A DNA stretch of 64,000 bases from Trichaptum fuscoviolaceum (taxonomy: Eukaryota; Basidiomycota; Agaricomycetes; Hymenochaetales; Trichaptaceae). This document shows, piece after piece, positions 1 through 9,309 of this stretch (the first letter of the stretch is position 1; each line of letters begins with the position of its first letter). Location of the stretch: positions 3,187,671-3,251,670 of the forward strand of contig CAJSYZ010000002.1 in NCBI GenBank assembly GCA_910574455.1, read 5' to 3'. The position numbers and the translations under genes are program-made. The notes beneath the pieces are model-generated. The model was not told where the DNA came from and did not search any database. It was given only the letters and a program-made list of their open reading frames with translations.

Positions 1-2
1 AC

Positions 3-1043
3 GCCTGTGCTCCGTCTCGTAATCGCCACAAAGCTAAAGCTCCCATGCTTGCCTGGACCTCTGGTCCAGAAGATGAGGCCCCTGCCTCTGCAGCCCAGCT
101 CCGTGCCGATCGTCGTGTGGCTGGCCTGGACGCTTATGGAGGGATGGGCGGGATGAACGACTCTCCCTATCCCAATGTCGCTTTCCCAGCCGATGATTAT
201 TCCGTTAAGAATTCGAAGCAGGTCGATCGCATCGCCGAGGCTTGGGGCATTCACGAGCCCGAACCCTACGAGGAGTTCTTTGGTGCAGCCGCTCCCCGTG
301 GCAACGGCGACACGGCTTCCGGTGCCAGTTCGGCCCGTGGCAGCTTGGATGGTTACGGTGCAACGCAGAACGCTCGCACTCGTACGCGTGAGCACTACCG
401 CGATCGACACGATGAGGCCAGGTCTCAGCCAGCACGCAAGAACCACCGCAACCTGCCCCCACCGCAGCCGCTTAATCTCCCTGGAACAAACGCTGTTCGT
501 CCAGAAACTGCGGATGTGTATGCTTCCGGATCGCCCCCTTCTCCCGGATTTGCTGCTGCTGGTCAGCCGAAGCGTTCGAAGTCGCTTATGCAGAAGTTCC
601 GTAAGATGCGCGATATGCCAAACGTTCCTATTGGTGCGCCCGATGGTGAAGAGGATGTATCGCCACCGTCTTCATTAGAAAACTATTCGAACGGAGCCAA
701 CGGATCCGGTGCCGAGAACGCAAGGACGGGTCGTCCATCCCACCGTCACAATAACTCGTTCTTCGGAAAGAAGATTGGACGCAATACGAGCGCACAGGGT
801 GGACCGATTACACCCACCCGAGAGGCTTCAACCGAGCAGTATGTTTATGTCGAGAAGAGCAGCCAAAAGGCTTTACCGCCTCGCCCGCAAGAGACTCCAG
901 CCTCCCCAGGCTATGACAAGGAAGATTACTTCAATGCGCCTGGTTCGCCTGGTTCACCCATAACACCTGGCGGCACAGGTATGGGAAGGAAGGCCAGTCT
1001 GCTGCGAAAGATGAAGGGCGTTCTCGGCGCTGCAAACAAATAA
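3..1043 (+). CDS. Pal1-like cell morphology protein, 3' part
   Basis: The reading frame is open from the left edge to the stop at 1041-1043, so the 5' end lies outside the window; the first internal Met is at 45. The leading residues read ACAPSRNRHKAKAPMLAW, which resembles the end of the conserved Pal1 block (FDAC.P.RN....APM..F). Pal1 proteins act at growing tips and endocytic sites in fission yeast. The rest is low-complexity, with a conserved-looking stretch (KQVDRIAEAWGIHEPEPYEEFF, residues about 57-78 from Met45), Pro/Ser-rich linkers and two short basic helices, KSLMQKFRKMRDM and KASLLRKMKGVLG, the second near the C-terminus. The family call rests on the short N-terminal block and on architecture. 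Function in this species is inferred. The gene converges on HIS7. Confidence 0.62.
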   Translation, partial: ACAPSRNRHKAKAPMLAWTSGPEDEAPASAAQLRADRRVAGLDAYGGMGGMNDSPYPNVAFPADDYSVKNSKQVDRIAEAWGIHEPEPYEEFFGAAAPRGNGDTASGASSARGSLDGYGATQNARTRTREHYRDRHDEARSQPARKNHRNLPPPQPLNLPGTNAVRPETADVYASGSPPSPGFAAAGQPKRSKSLMQKFRKMRDMPNVPIGAPDGEEDVSPPSSLENYSNGANGSGAENARTGRPSHRHNNSFFGKKIGRNTSAQGGPITPTREASTEQYVYVEKSSQKALPPRPQETPASPGYDKEDYFNAPGSPGSPITPGGTGMGRKASLLRKMKGVLGAANK

Positions 1044-1519
1044 TCGAACCCTATGACAACCCAACTATCCTCCCGATTTCCTTCTTTTCCAGCCCGTCGG
1101 CAAGTCAGGCCACAAATTACTTTTCAGAGACCAAAAGACATGATTTTAATTGGGATCTTTATCTAGTACTCTAGATGGTTCTCTATGCTGTATTTTCTTC
1201 TTTTCTCGATTGTTCCTTATCTGTCCACTTTCTTGATCTGTGCTACATTCATGTACCACCACAATTATTTTCTAATTCTTTTTTTTCTTTTCCTTGCGGT
1301 ATATTTTCTATGAAATGGTCCATGTGCGACCTCTGCACGCTCCTTCTTAGTGTTTCTTTACCGCTTGCCTTCGACGTCCGTTGTTGTATAATGTCTCATT
1401 TTACCCTTCGCGTCACCCAAGCTTCATCTCGATATACCTCTGTAACCCACATGTGAATCAAATACATTCGTTGCCTTTGTACATCAACATTAGAAAAACA
1501 TGGAATGATCTAAGAAATC
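1044..1519. other. Intergenic, convergent 3' ends of Pal1-like gene and HIS7
   Basis: This 476 bp lies between two stop codons that face each other. It is T-rich on the plus strand and presumably holds the two 3' UTRs and poly(A) sites. Short open frames here have no recognisable domain. No other element was seen. Confidence 0.6.
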
Positions 1520-3271
1520 CTATAACAGTGAAGGAGACTCTCGTGTAGGTATACCTGCACTCGACATTGCAGCTTTCACATCTTGGATTTTGACTTCTTC
1601 ACGATGGAAGATGCCTGCAGCCAGCGCTGCTTCTACGTTTGTGTCCTCGAAAACCTTGACAAAGTGGGCAGGAGATCCTGCACCGCTACTGCCAACAACT
1701 GGGATATGAACAGCGCTTCGGACAAGACGGATGAGGTCAAGATCGAAGCCCTTGCCAGTGCCATCCCGGTCGATGCTGTTCAGCAGCAGCTCGCCGGCAC
1801 CCAGCTCCTCTGCGCCCGTCGCAAGCTGGACGACGGATACGTCTCTCGTTTGTCGACCTCCGGATACCGTGCACTGATACCACCAAGCTTTTCCGGCCTC
1901 TTCATCGTGGCCGAAGACGAGCTCGTCCTTGTACGGACCATCGTAGCTCGGGTCCACATACACCCTCTTCGGGTCGATGCTCACGACGACCGCTTGGCGC
2001 CCGTACGCATCTGCGATCGTCTCGATCGCACTCGTCCCGTCCCCCTTCCCGCCGTTCGCGCGCAATCGCTCAACGGCGTAGACCGCCTCGGAGCCGATGG
2101 ACACCTTGTCGGCGCCCGCGCGGAAGTAGGCGCCGGCGACCTCGAGTGCGGAGCGCGGCGTGCCGTCCGGGTCGACGCTGTCTTTGATGCCCCCGCCGAT
2201 TGTGAGCGGGACGAAGACGGTCTCGGCGGCCGCGCGCACGACGGCGAGCATGGGCTGGTCCCGGAGGGGCGACTGCCGGAAAGAGGTGATGTTGAGGAGG
2301 CAGATCTCGTCGGCCCCTGCGGCGTAGTACCGTGCTGCGAGCGCGACGGGCTTACCGAGGTTGCGCACGGCGCCGGCTGACTTGGTCTGAAGACTGGAAG
2401 CGTCGCTAGACGGCACGGCCTTCTCGCGGACGTCGTACTGGTCGCCTTTTGTGACGACAAGGTCGCCCTCGTCGTTCGCCCGGACGTCCATACACGCGAT
2501 GATGCGCTTCGTGAAGCCATCCTTCGCCTTCGGCGGTCGCGGATTGAGAGGTGCGGGTGGCTCGTGCGTGAGCTGGCCGTCCGTCTTGCTCAGCCAGGCA
2601 TGCAGGACGCGGAGGCCGGCCTCGCCAGACTTCTCGGGGTGGAACTGTGTGCCGAAGACGTTCCCCTTGCGCACCGACGCCACGAAGACCTCCTGGCCGT
2701 ACTGCGCTGTCGTGTGTATCCAGTGCGCCGCCTCTGGGTTGCTGGCCGGGGCGTACGCGGCACGATACGAGTGGACGAAGTAATAGTGCGCCCGGGCGTC
2801 GATGCCCTCCGCCGCCCTCTGCTCCGGGTCCACGAAGTCGACGGCATTCCAGCCCATGTGCGGCACGGACTTGTCTCTGCTCGAGAACGGCTCGATGGGG
2901 CATGGGATGATGCCCAAGCCACTGACACCTGGGTTCTCGGCGGAGGACGCGAAGAGGACTTGGAGGCCGATGCATATACCGAAGTAGGGTCTCCCAGAGG
3001 AGATGTATTGTCTCAGCGGCTCCAGCAAGCCCTTGGACTGCAAGTGCTCTATGGCGCTTTTGAATGCACCGACACCTGGAAATACGAGTTTCTGGAGACA
3101 CGGTCATTGAATACAGGCATCGAGCTGGCCGACGGGGACGTTGACACGTACAGATGCTTTGGCAAAGTCATCGGGAGAAGAAATCCAATTGAATTCAAAG
3201 CCGAGCTTGGTGAGCGTGTTCGCCAGACTCCTGACGTTGCCTGCGCCATAGTCAAGGAGGTAGAGGCCCAT
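1520..3271 (-). CDS. HIS7: HIS7, imidazole glycerol phosphate synthase (glutamine amidotransferase/cyclase)
   Basis: Two exons, complement(join(1520..3091,3152..3271)), 563 aa. The start MGLYLLDYGAGNVRSLAN matches the family N-terminus, and the 60-nt intron keeps frame into KLVFPGVGAF. The N-terminal class I glutaminase has the nucleophile Cys in GICIGLQ and the His-Glu pair in FHPEKSG. The C-terminal (beta/alpha)8 cyclase starts at IIACMDVRAND, with the phosphate-binding GGGI and GSSGAG loops. The enzyme converts PRFAR plus glutamine to imidazole glycerol phosphate and AICAR in histidine synthesis, in the cytosol. Length fits yeast HIS7 (about 550 aa). Exon 2 is markedly richer in G+C at third positions than most neighbours, which creates long antisense open frames. 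It is divergent from SER3, and the shared promoter carries a GCN4-type site. Confidence 0.96.
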
Positions 3272-3572
3272 TGCGCTGTGGACGAGTAGGGAGGTGGGAG
3301 GAGAGCATCGCTGGCCTCGGCGACGCGCAGTGACTCACTATACAATTCAAAATAAAAATTTTAATAACTTTTTTCTTCACGCCATTTGCTCGTCATAAGA
3401 AGTTATTAAGAACTCGAATAATGAGGTTGGATTGCGAGGATAGGCCGAGTGTACAAAAGGCGAACGGCCTCGAGGACGAGTTTACATACATTGCTTGTCG
3501 CTGCCCTTCGGACTTTGGTAACCGTCTGCCTCGTTTCACTTTGTTTCTTCTCTTTCGCTTCAGACGTGTATC
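3272..3572. other. Divergent HIS7/SER3 promoter region
   Basis: This 301 bp separates the start codons of two amino-acid biosynthesis genes read in opposite directions. It contains a perfect GCN4-type heptamer (listed separately) close to the HIS7 start, then A/T-rich sequence around 3345-3420. A pyrimidine-rich stretch runs just before the SER3 start (about 3535-3565). No open frame of note. Confidence 0.7.
3331..3337. promoter_or_regulatory. GCN4/CPC1-type binding site TGACTCA
   Basis: The sequence reads TGACTCA exactly, the consensus of the general amino-acid control bZIP factor (Gcn4 in yeast, Cpc-1/CpcA in filamentous fungi). It lies 60 bp upstream of the HIS7 ATG and 236 bp upstream of the SER3 ATG. 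HIS7 is a known Gcn4 target in yeast. Binding here is inferred; a 7-mer can occur by chance, but its position between two amino-acid genes raises confidence. Confidence 0.65.
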
Positions 3573-5080
3573 ATGGCATCATCGGCGTCCATCTCGATAG
3601 CCTCTGAAAACACTACAAATGTCGCAAAGCCCAACATAGTCTCCATCTCCAGGTCTCCATCCAACATGCTGCACGCCGGTCTCTCCTTGTCGCCCACCCA
3701 GTCCACCCTCCATGACCGCTTTCGCGAGGCCCAGAACCAGACGAACGCGATAAGGCAGCCCAAGGTCTTGCACCCTGTTGAAAATGAAGACCTGCGCTTG
3801 CTGCTCCTCGAAAACATCAGCAAGGAGGCCGTAAATGCGTTCAAGAAACAGGGCTTCCAGGTCGACCACTTCACCAAAGCATGGAGCGAGGACGAGCTCT
3901 TGGAAAAGATCGGACAGTATCATGCCATCGGTATCCGTAGCAAGACGAAGATCACAAAGCGTGTTCTGACAGCCGCTAACAAGGTGAGCAGCCCTTTTAA
4001 CCTGCGTGTATGCGCATCCTTGATCACACTTCGCCACAGCTCCTTGTTATCGGATGCTTCTGCATCGGCACCAACCAAGTCGACCTCCAGAGCGCATCTC
4101 AGGCTGGCATCCCCGTCTTCAATTCGCCCTTCTCGAACTCTCGCTCAGTGGCGGAGCTCGTCATGTGCGAAATCGTCGCGCTCTCTCGTCAACTCTTTGA
4201 CCGCTCCCGGGAGTTGAAGGACGGCATATGGAATAAAGTTTCCAAAGGCTGTTGGGAAGTGCGAGGAAAGACTCTCGGAATTATCGGATATGGGCACATC
4301 GGCGCTCAGCTCTCAGTGCTCGCCGAGTCATTCGGAATTCGTGTTCTGTTCTACGATGTTATCAACATCATGCCGCTGGGCTCTGCGAGACAAGTGGCAA
4401 CGCTGCCCGAACTTCTTGCGGAAGCTGACTATGTTACGCTGCATGTCCCCGAGCTTCCGGAGACCATCAATCTCATTGGGGCCCAGCAGCTCGCTCACAT
4501 GAAGAAGGGGTCGTATCTGATCAACAACGCTCGGGGGAAGGTCGTCGATATTCCTGCGCTGATTTCGGCCATCAAGGATGGTCATCTAGCCGGTGCCGCC
4601 TTGGACGTATTTCCGGCCGAGCCTGGCGCGAATGGCTCCCCATTTGATGACCAGCTCAACTCATGGGCCAGCGAGCTGCGCTCCCTGCCCAACGTTATCC
4701 TCACACCGCACATCGGCGGCTCGACCGAGGAAGCACAGCGCATGATTGGCGATGAAGTCTCCAGTGCACTCAGTCGCTACCTCAACTTCGGCTCGACCCT
4801 CGGCGCCGTCAACTTCCCTGAGGTCGACTTGCGGGCGATCGATGAGGACCAGGCGAATCAGATTCGCCTTTGCTACGTCCACGTTAATCAGCCCGGTGTG
4901 CTGCGTCAGGTCAACGAGATTCTGAGCCCGTACAACGTCGAGAAGCAGTACTCGGACAGCAAGGGCGACGTCGCATACCTCATGGCGGACATTGCAGATG
5001 TCAGCAACCGTGATGTCGAGAAACTACGTGGACTCGTCACTCAGACGAAGGCAAACATCCTTACGAGGTTGCTGGCATAA
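3573..5080 (+). CDS. SER3: D-3-phosphoglycerate dehydrogenase
   Basis: Two exons, join(3573..3983,4040..5080), 483 aa; the 56-nt intron joins LTAANK to LLVIGCFCIGTNQVD. It oxidises 3-phosphoglycerate to 3-phosphohydroxypyruvate, the first step of serine synthesis. Visible features: N-terminal substrate domain; NAD-binding GIIGYGHIGAQ (about residue 217 on); the catalytic Arg in NNARGKVVD; the Glu and His of the 2-hydroxyacid dehydrogenase triad, with His in LTPHIGGSTEEA; and a C-terminal ACT domain starting near CYVHVNQPGVLRQV, the usual serine-feedback module. Length matches yeast SER3/SER33 (469 aa). The first roughly 60 residues are a poorly conserved Ser/Thr-rich extension, as in yeast. 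Probably under general amino-acid control through the shared TGACTCA. Confidence 0.95.
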
Positions 5081-5440
5081 GTTTATTTGTATCTTCGGTC
5101 ACATTCATCATGTTTCCGGAGCACTTGGCATTAAAAAGGCCGCTATGGACGGTTCCACCCGATCATTAGAGTACGATTAGTCGAAGCTCTCACACCATTC
5201 AACTGGCATAAGTCCACCACTCCTGTAACCTTACGCTGTATAATTAACGCTTTCGAAGACAGTAATAGAAAAGAAGTTACATGTATGCTGTTAATGGCCA
5301 GGTATGGGCGCTTAACTCCGGTTATCCGGCCTCGGTAAATCCGGGTACTTTGGGAATGTTTAGCATTGCACCTTGTTCCCCGCCTCTTGCTCTCTTCCCT
5401 CACTCTTGTTACTCGCTATAAGTACGCTTCAAAGTGCGAA

Positions 5441-6662
5441 ATGGCGAGCTTTGATGTACAGAATCTCTTCAATGTTAAAGGCAAACTTGTCCTCGTCACT
5501 GGGGGTAGCAGGGGCATTGGAAAGATGGTACAGTTCAACAGCGTTCGTGACTGTTCCTTTTCTGAAGATCTTATGGGTATTGTAGATCGCCGCTGGCTAT
5601 GTGAAGAACGGCGCCAAGGTGCGTATGGTGCAAGTGTTCATAGGCATAATCTCATGAACCGCATGAAGGTCTACATCAGCTCGCGGTCGGCGAAGGACTG
5701 TGACGAGACAGCCAAGGAGCTCAACAATTTGGGTCCAGGGACTTGCATTGCCATTCCGGCCGACATGCAGAAACTTTCTGAAGTCGAGCGGCTCGTCAAG
5801 GAGCTCTCAAGCAAGGAGAAGGCTCTTCATGTGCTCGTCAACAATGCTGGCGCGGCCTGGGGCGATGGCATTGACGAATATCCGGTATGTACACAAATCG
5901 GCTCCTGTCATTGGCAGCTCAATTTATATTTTCTTGATTCTGCATAGGACTCTGCTTTCACAAAGCTTCTGACACTCAACCTCCAAAGAGTCTTCACTCT
6001 TACCCAGAAGTGCCTTCCTCTATTGAGGGCTGCTGCACAAGAGGGGGGGAAGGAGGGCTCGTCATGGAAGGATCCAGCGCGCATTATAAATGTTCGTTCT
6101 TCTTAGGCAACTGCATACATAACATTTCTAATATGAAGTCAAGATTGGCTCTGTGGAGGGTCTATCTGTGCCATTGCACGAGACATATGCGTACTCTTCA
6201 TCAAAGGTGCGTTTAAAATACGGCTTCCCGATACCCATCTCTTATACTTTGATTCAGGCAGCTCTGCACCATCTAAGTCGTCACTTCGCCGGACGTCTTG
6301 GATGGGAGGGCATCACAAGCAATACAATCGCATGTGGTAGGTTACGTCTTTTGAGAAATGATATCTCCGTGTTGATTAAATCAAAATATCATTTCAGGTC
6401 CTTTCCAAAGTAAAAGTGAGTTTTCATTGTATTAATAGATGGAAGAGTGGATTGACTGATTCTATCCTCAGTGATGGCTCATACGCTGGCAACGATCGGT
6501 GACGCTCTCGTTGCTTCCATTCCTCTCACACGCATCGGTACTCCGGAGGATGTTGCAGGTACTGCTCTGTACCTCTCCAGTCGCGCCGGGGCCTATGTGA
6601 ACGGTGCGACCATTGCCTTGGACGGCGGATCATTGGTCGCGACTACCAAAGGCAAATTATAA
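5441..6662 (+). CDS. Short-chain dehydrogenase/reductase (RhlG/3-oxoacyl-reductase-like)
   Basis: Eight exons, join(5441..5527,5586..5618,5669..5884,5948..6091,6144..6206,6258..6336,6398..6415,6472..6662), 276 aa; all phases agree. Start MASFDVQNLFNVKGK is chosen because it directly precedes the Rossmann motif VTGGSRGIGKM. Other SDR marks are NNAGAAW, a Ser in IGSVEGLS, the catalytic YSSSK and the C-terminal YVNGATIALDGG. An NADP(H)-dependent oxidoreductase is expected. The closest family I recall is the RhlG-like ketoreductases of fungi; the substrate cannot be told from sequence. Exon 7 is only 18 nt. The gene converges on the SH3BGR-like gene. Confidence 0.88.
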
Positions 6663-6793
6663 TCATCCTTGTATTCCATCTACATATATACATTTGCATA
6701 GGGGAAGCACATAGACTACATAAAATACATTCCGCGAGCCGAATATTCCTGACAAAACAAAACCACTCAATAGACCTAGAAACGGATAAACAC

Positions 6794-7771
6794 TCATTCT
6801 TTCAGCTTTTCCTCTTCCTTCAGCGTCTCTTCCTCCTTAACCTTCACTTCGGCTTCAGATAACTGCTCCTTCGCCTTGTGATCTGTGGAATCGGGTTTGT
6901 CAGGAGAGTCAGCCTGTTCAGTCGATGCTGCAGACTCGGGCTCGGGATCCTTCGACGCGCTCAGTCCTTTCACTAAATCGCCCGCCTCGTCCCCCTCCAA
7001 CCCCAGCTCCTTTACCAAATCGGCCAGTTCATCGTCCGTAACTTCTACACCCTGGAGACTGTTGTCCCCCAAGACAGCACCCACATCGACTTTTGTGCCT
7101 TGTTTCGCCTTGTCTTTCAGCGGTGATGGCGTGGGTGCAAACGAGGGTCTGTGGTTCGTCATCTGCGAGGGAGAAGATGCACCGGGGACGCCGACAGGCT
7201 GTACGGGTGGCGCAGGAGAGTCGTCAAGCTCGGGATCCCAGGATTCCTTCAAACGCAAAAAGCGATCAAGTTCATCGTATTCAACAGCTTCTTCGCTGTA
7301 TTCTTGTGTGTGAGAGTCCGGGCGCATTCACACAATGTTTGACCTACAATTCATCGTATCCTCTGATTAGTTTGAAAGAAGTAATTAGCACTTGTGATGT
7401 TCTATAAGATAACTTGGAACGTACCCAGGGAAAACGCCCCCGACTAGTATTCCGGGGAGTCGCTGCTTGCCTATCCGGAATGGAAAATGATCGCTCAGAT
7501 TTGGTGAACGAGATATACAGATTGGAATGCATACTCAATGGTGCTTTTCTCTTCCAAAGACGCCTCGCACTCTCATCTGAGGCAAGATCATAAGATGTAA
7601 ATGGGATCTTCTTCACTTGAAGAATCCGTAGAATGTATTCTGTTGCGCTTTCAGCCTGAAGGTCTGTATGTTTGCTATGTGGTTGATGAAGCAAAGCTTA
7701 CCTTGACGCTGCCGGAGAGCTGGCTGGGAAGCAATAGTTGTCAAGAACACTTGGATTGGAGGTGAAGGCAT
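6794..7771 (-). CDS. SH3BGR-family thioredoxin-fold protein with long acidic tail
   Basis: Four exons, complement(join(6794..7295,7425..7470,7535..7639,7702..7771)), 240 aa. The first about 90 residues follow the SH3BGRL/glutaredoxin-like pattern: a beta strand PPIQVFLTTIASQ, a helix LRQRQEYILRILQVKKIPF, then YDLASDESARRLW, the cis-Pro-type loop KQRLPGILVGGVFPG and EEAVEYDELDRFLRL. No CxxC is present, as is usual for SH3BGR proteins, so redox activity is not expected. The C-terminal about 150 residues are low-complexity and end in repeated Lys/Glu blocks (KVKEEETLKEEEKLKE). A role as an adaptor is inferred only from the family. The acceptor of the last intron was placed at 7296 because nearer AGs put a stop in frame. 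Confidence 0.8.
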
Positions 7772-8028
7772 TGGTCTAGATGCACTTGTGTAAGTATGTA
7801 GTGTTTATGATGTCGTTGAACGACTTTCAACACTTCGACGAGATTGATTGTGACACTTCAAATGAACTGAACGTTCGCACGCGGATAACGGTAGTACTAA
7901 AGCTTCAAGTCTTCAAGTCTGGGCTCTTGTTACCAATCAGTCGCCCATTTATCCCGTAGGACTTCTCTATACTTCTGAGGCGGACAAGCTGGTCGCATTG
8001 CAGAAAGATAGTTGAATATCACTTTATC

Positions 8029-8730
8029 ATGCCTCAAGCTTCGGTTCTAATCGTCTGTTTGGGGAATATCTGCCGTTCACCAATGGGAGAGGCTGTCCTG
8101 TATGTATAGCGTGGCCGCCGCAGATCGCCTACATCCACACTGACATCGATAATAAGAGCGCATGTAGCAAAGGAAAGGGAAATTGACATTAAGGTGGACA
8201 GCGCTGGGACAGCAGGATATCACGTCGGAGAAGAACCAGATGAACGGTGCGTTCAACCGACCATTGAATGGGAGGATAAACCAACTTATCGTTATACATC
8301 AGGACTACTGCTACTTGCAAGAAGGTACGCTCGCAAGACTGCAAATGAAATGCTGAACTCACGGTCTTAGATTGCTAGCATAATGTTCACATTGATCACC
8401 TAGCACGACAGGTGTCTAAGAGTGACTTCAAGACCTTCACGCATATACTTGCCTCAGATGAATCGAATCTTAATAACCTGCAACGAATGAAGCCTGTAGA
8501 CGCGACAGCAGAGGTTCGTCTCTGGGGTTCCTACGTAGACGGAAAAGCCATCGCGGACCCATATTATGGCGGAGTGGTTGGTACTCATCTCGAATTCTGC
8601 AACTATATGAATCCGCTGATGCGCTCTCTGGCAGTCCAAGTTCGAGAACGTCTACCAGCAATGTGTTATATATTCCAACGCCTTCCTCGACGAAATCACG
8701 AAACAGTCGTCTCAGACCTCCAATCTATAA
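8029..8730 (+). CDS. LTP1: Low-molecular-weight protein tyrosine phosphatase
   Basis: Five exons, join(8029..8099,8157..8246,8303..8324,8379..8576,8635..8730), 158 aa, the family's standard length. The P-loop CLGNICRS (C-x5-R-S) is near the N-terminus and the general-acid Asp is in ADPYYGG. Conserved VDSAGTAGYHVGEEPDER and FENVYQQC are present. It dephosphorylates phosphotyrosine in the cytosol; yeast LTP1 is the counterpart. The last intron could end at 8634 or at the AG at 8639-8640, which changes only a couple of residues. Exon 3 is 22 nt. Confidence 0.93.
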
Positions 8731-9309
8731 CTCATGGGATGCAAGGTGCAATGATATTATTATTAGCTCGTCAGTTGCTCTCCATGCCGATAATAGCGTT
8801 CGCTTATTCATTGATGTAGGTCATGTACCAGATTGTGTTTTTGCGCGCAGTCAGACAGCATGTATATGTTGCTGTGTACCCAATGCATTTCAATTGCGAT
8901 ATGCTCGGAAGCAAAGAATACGCGTGCAAAATATGGCTTTCATATGCCCATTCAATCCTCGCTGACTGGTTGCCATGAAGTTTTCAGCCCAGCTCCGCAT
9001 GGGTATATTCCTCTACGAACATACGACACAAAGATCCGTATGCTTGTTCGGACGAACCACACCACGATGTTCGATAGTATGCTGGTGTGCTAATTATAGC
9101 AATCCCGACTGCTAGCTCTCCGACGCCTCTGGAAATATGACTGCGCCAACGCGGACATGCGGTTAAGTACTTCGCAATTAGCTAGCTATTATGACGACAA
9201 CAACGAACACGCGCTTAACGATAACACAGACATATAAAAGCCGTATGAGTACTTCACTGGAGAGGCGTCGGGACCTGCTCGGAGAAGACAAAGCCTGAAA
9301 CATCTCGCG
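8731..9309. other. Intergenic between LTP1-like and carboxypeptidase genes
   Basis: This 579 bp has no convincing open frame. Its right end is the carboxypeptidase promoter, with a TATA box at 9233-9240 listed separately. The left part is presumably the 3' UTR of the phosphatase. Confidence 0.6.
9233..9240 (+). promoter_or_regulatory. TATA box of the carboxypeptidase gene
   Basis: TATAAAAG lies 70 bp before the ATG at 9310, a normal spacing for a fungal core promoter. A canonical TATA fits an inducible secreted enzyme, but this is inference. Confidence 0.6.

Noticed and set aside
1583..2380. 265-codon plus-strand open frame
   Set aside because: It is wholly antisense to HIS7 exon 2 and results from that exon's high G+C third positions; it shows no domain.
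2406..3107. 233-codon minus-strand frame over HIS7
   Set aside because: Shadow of HIS7 in another frame, rich in Arg/Pro as expected for such shadows.
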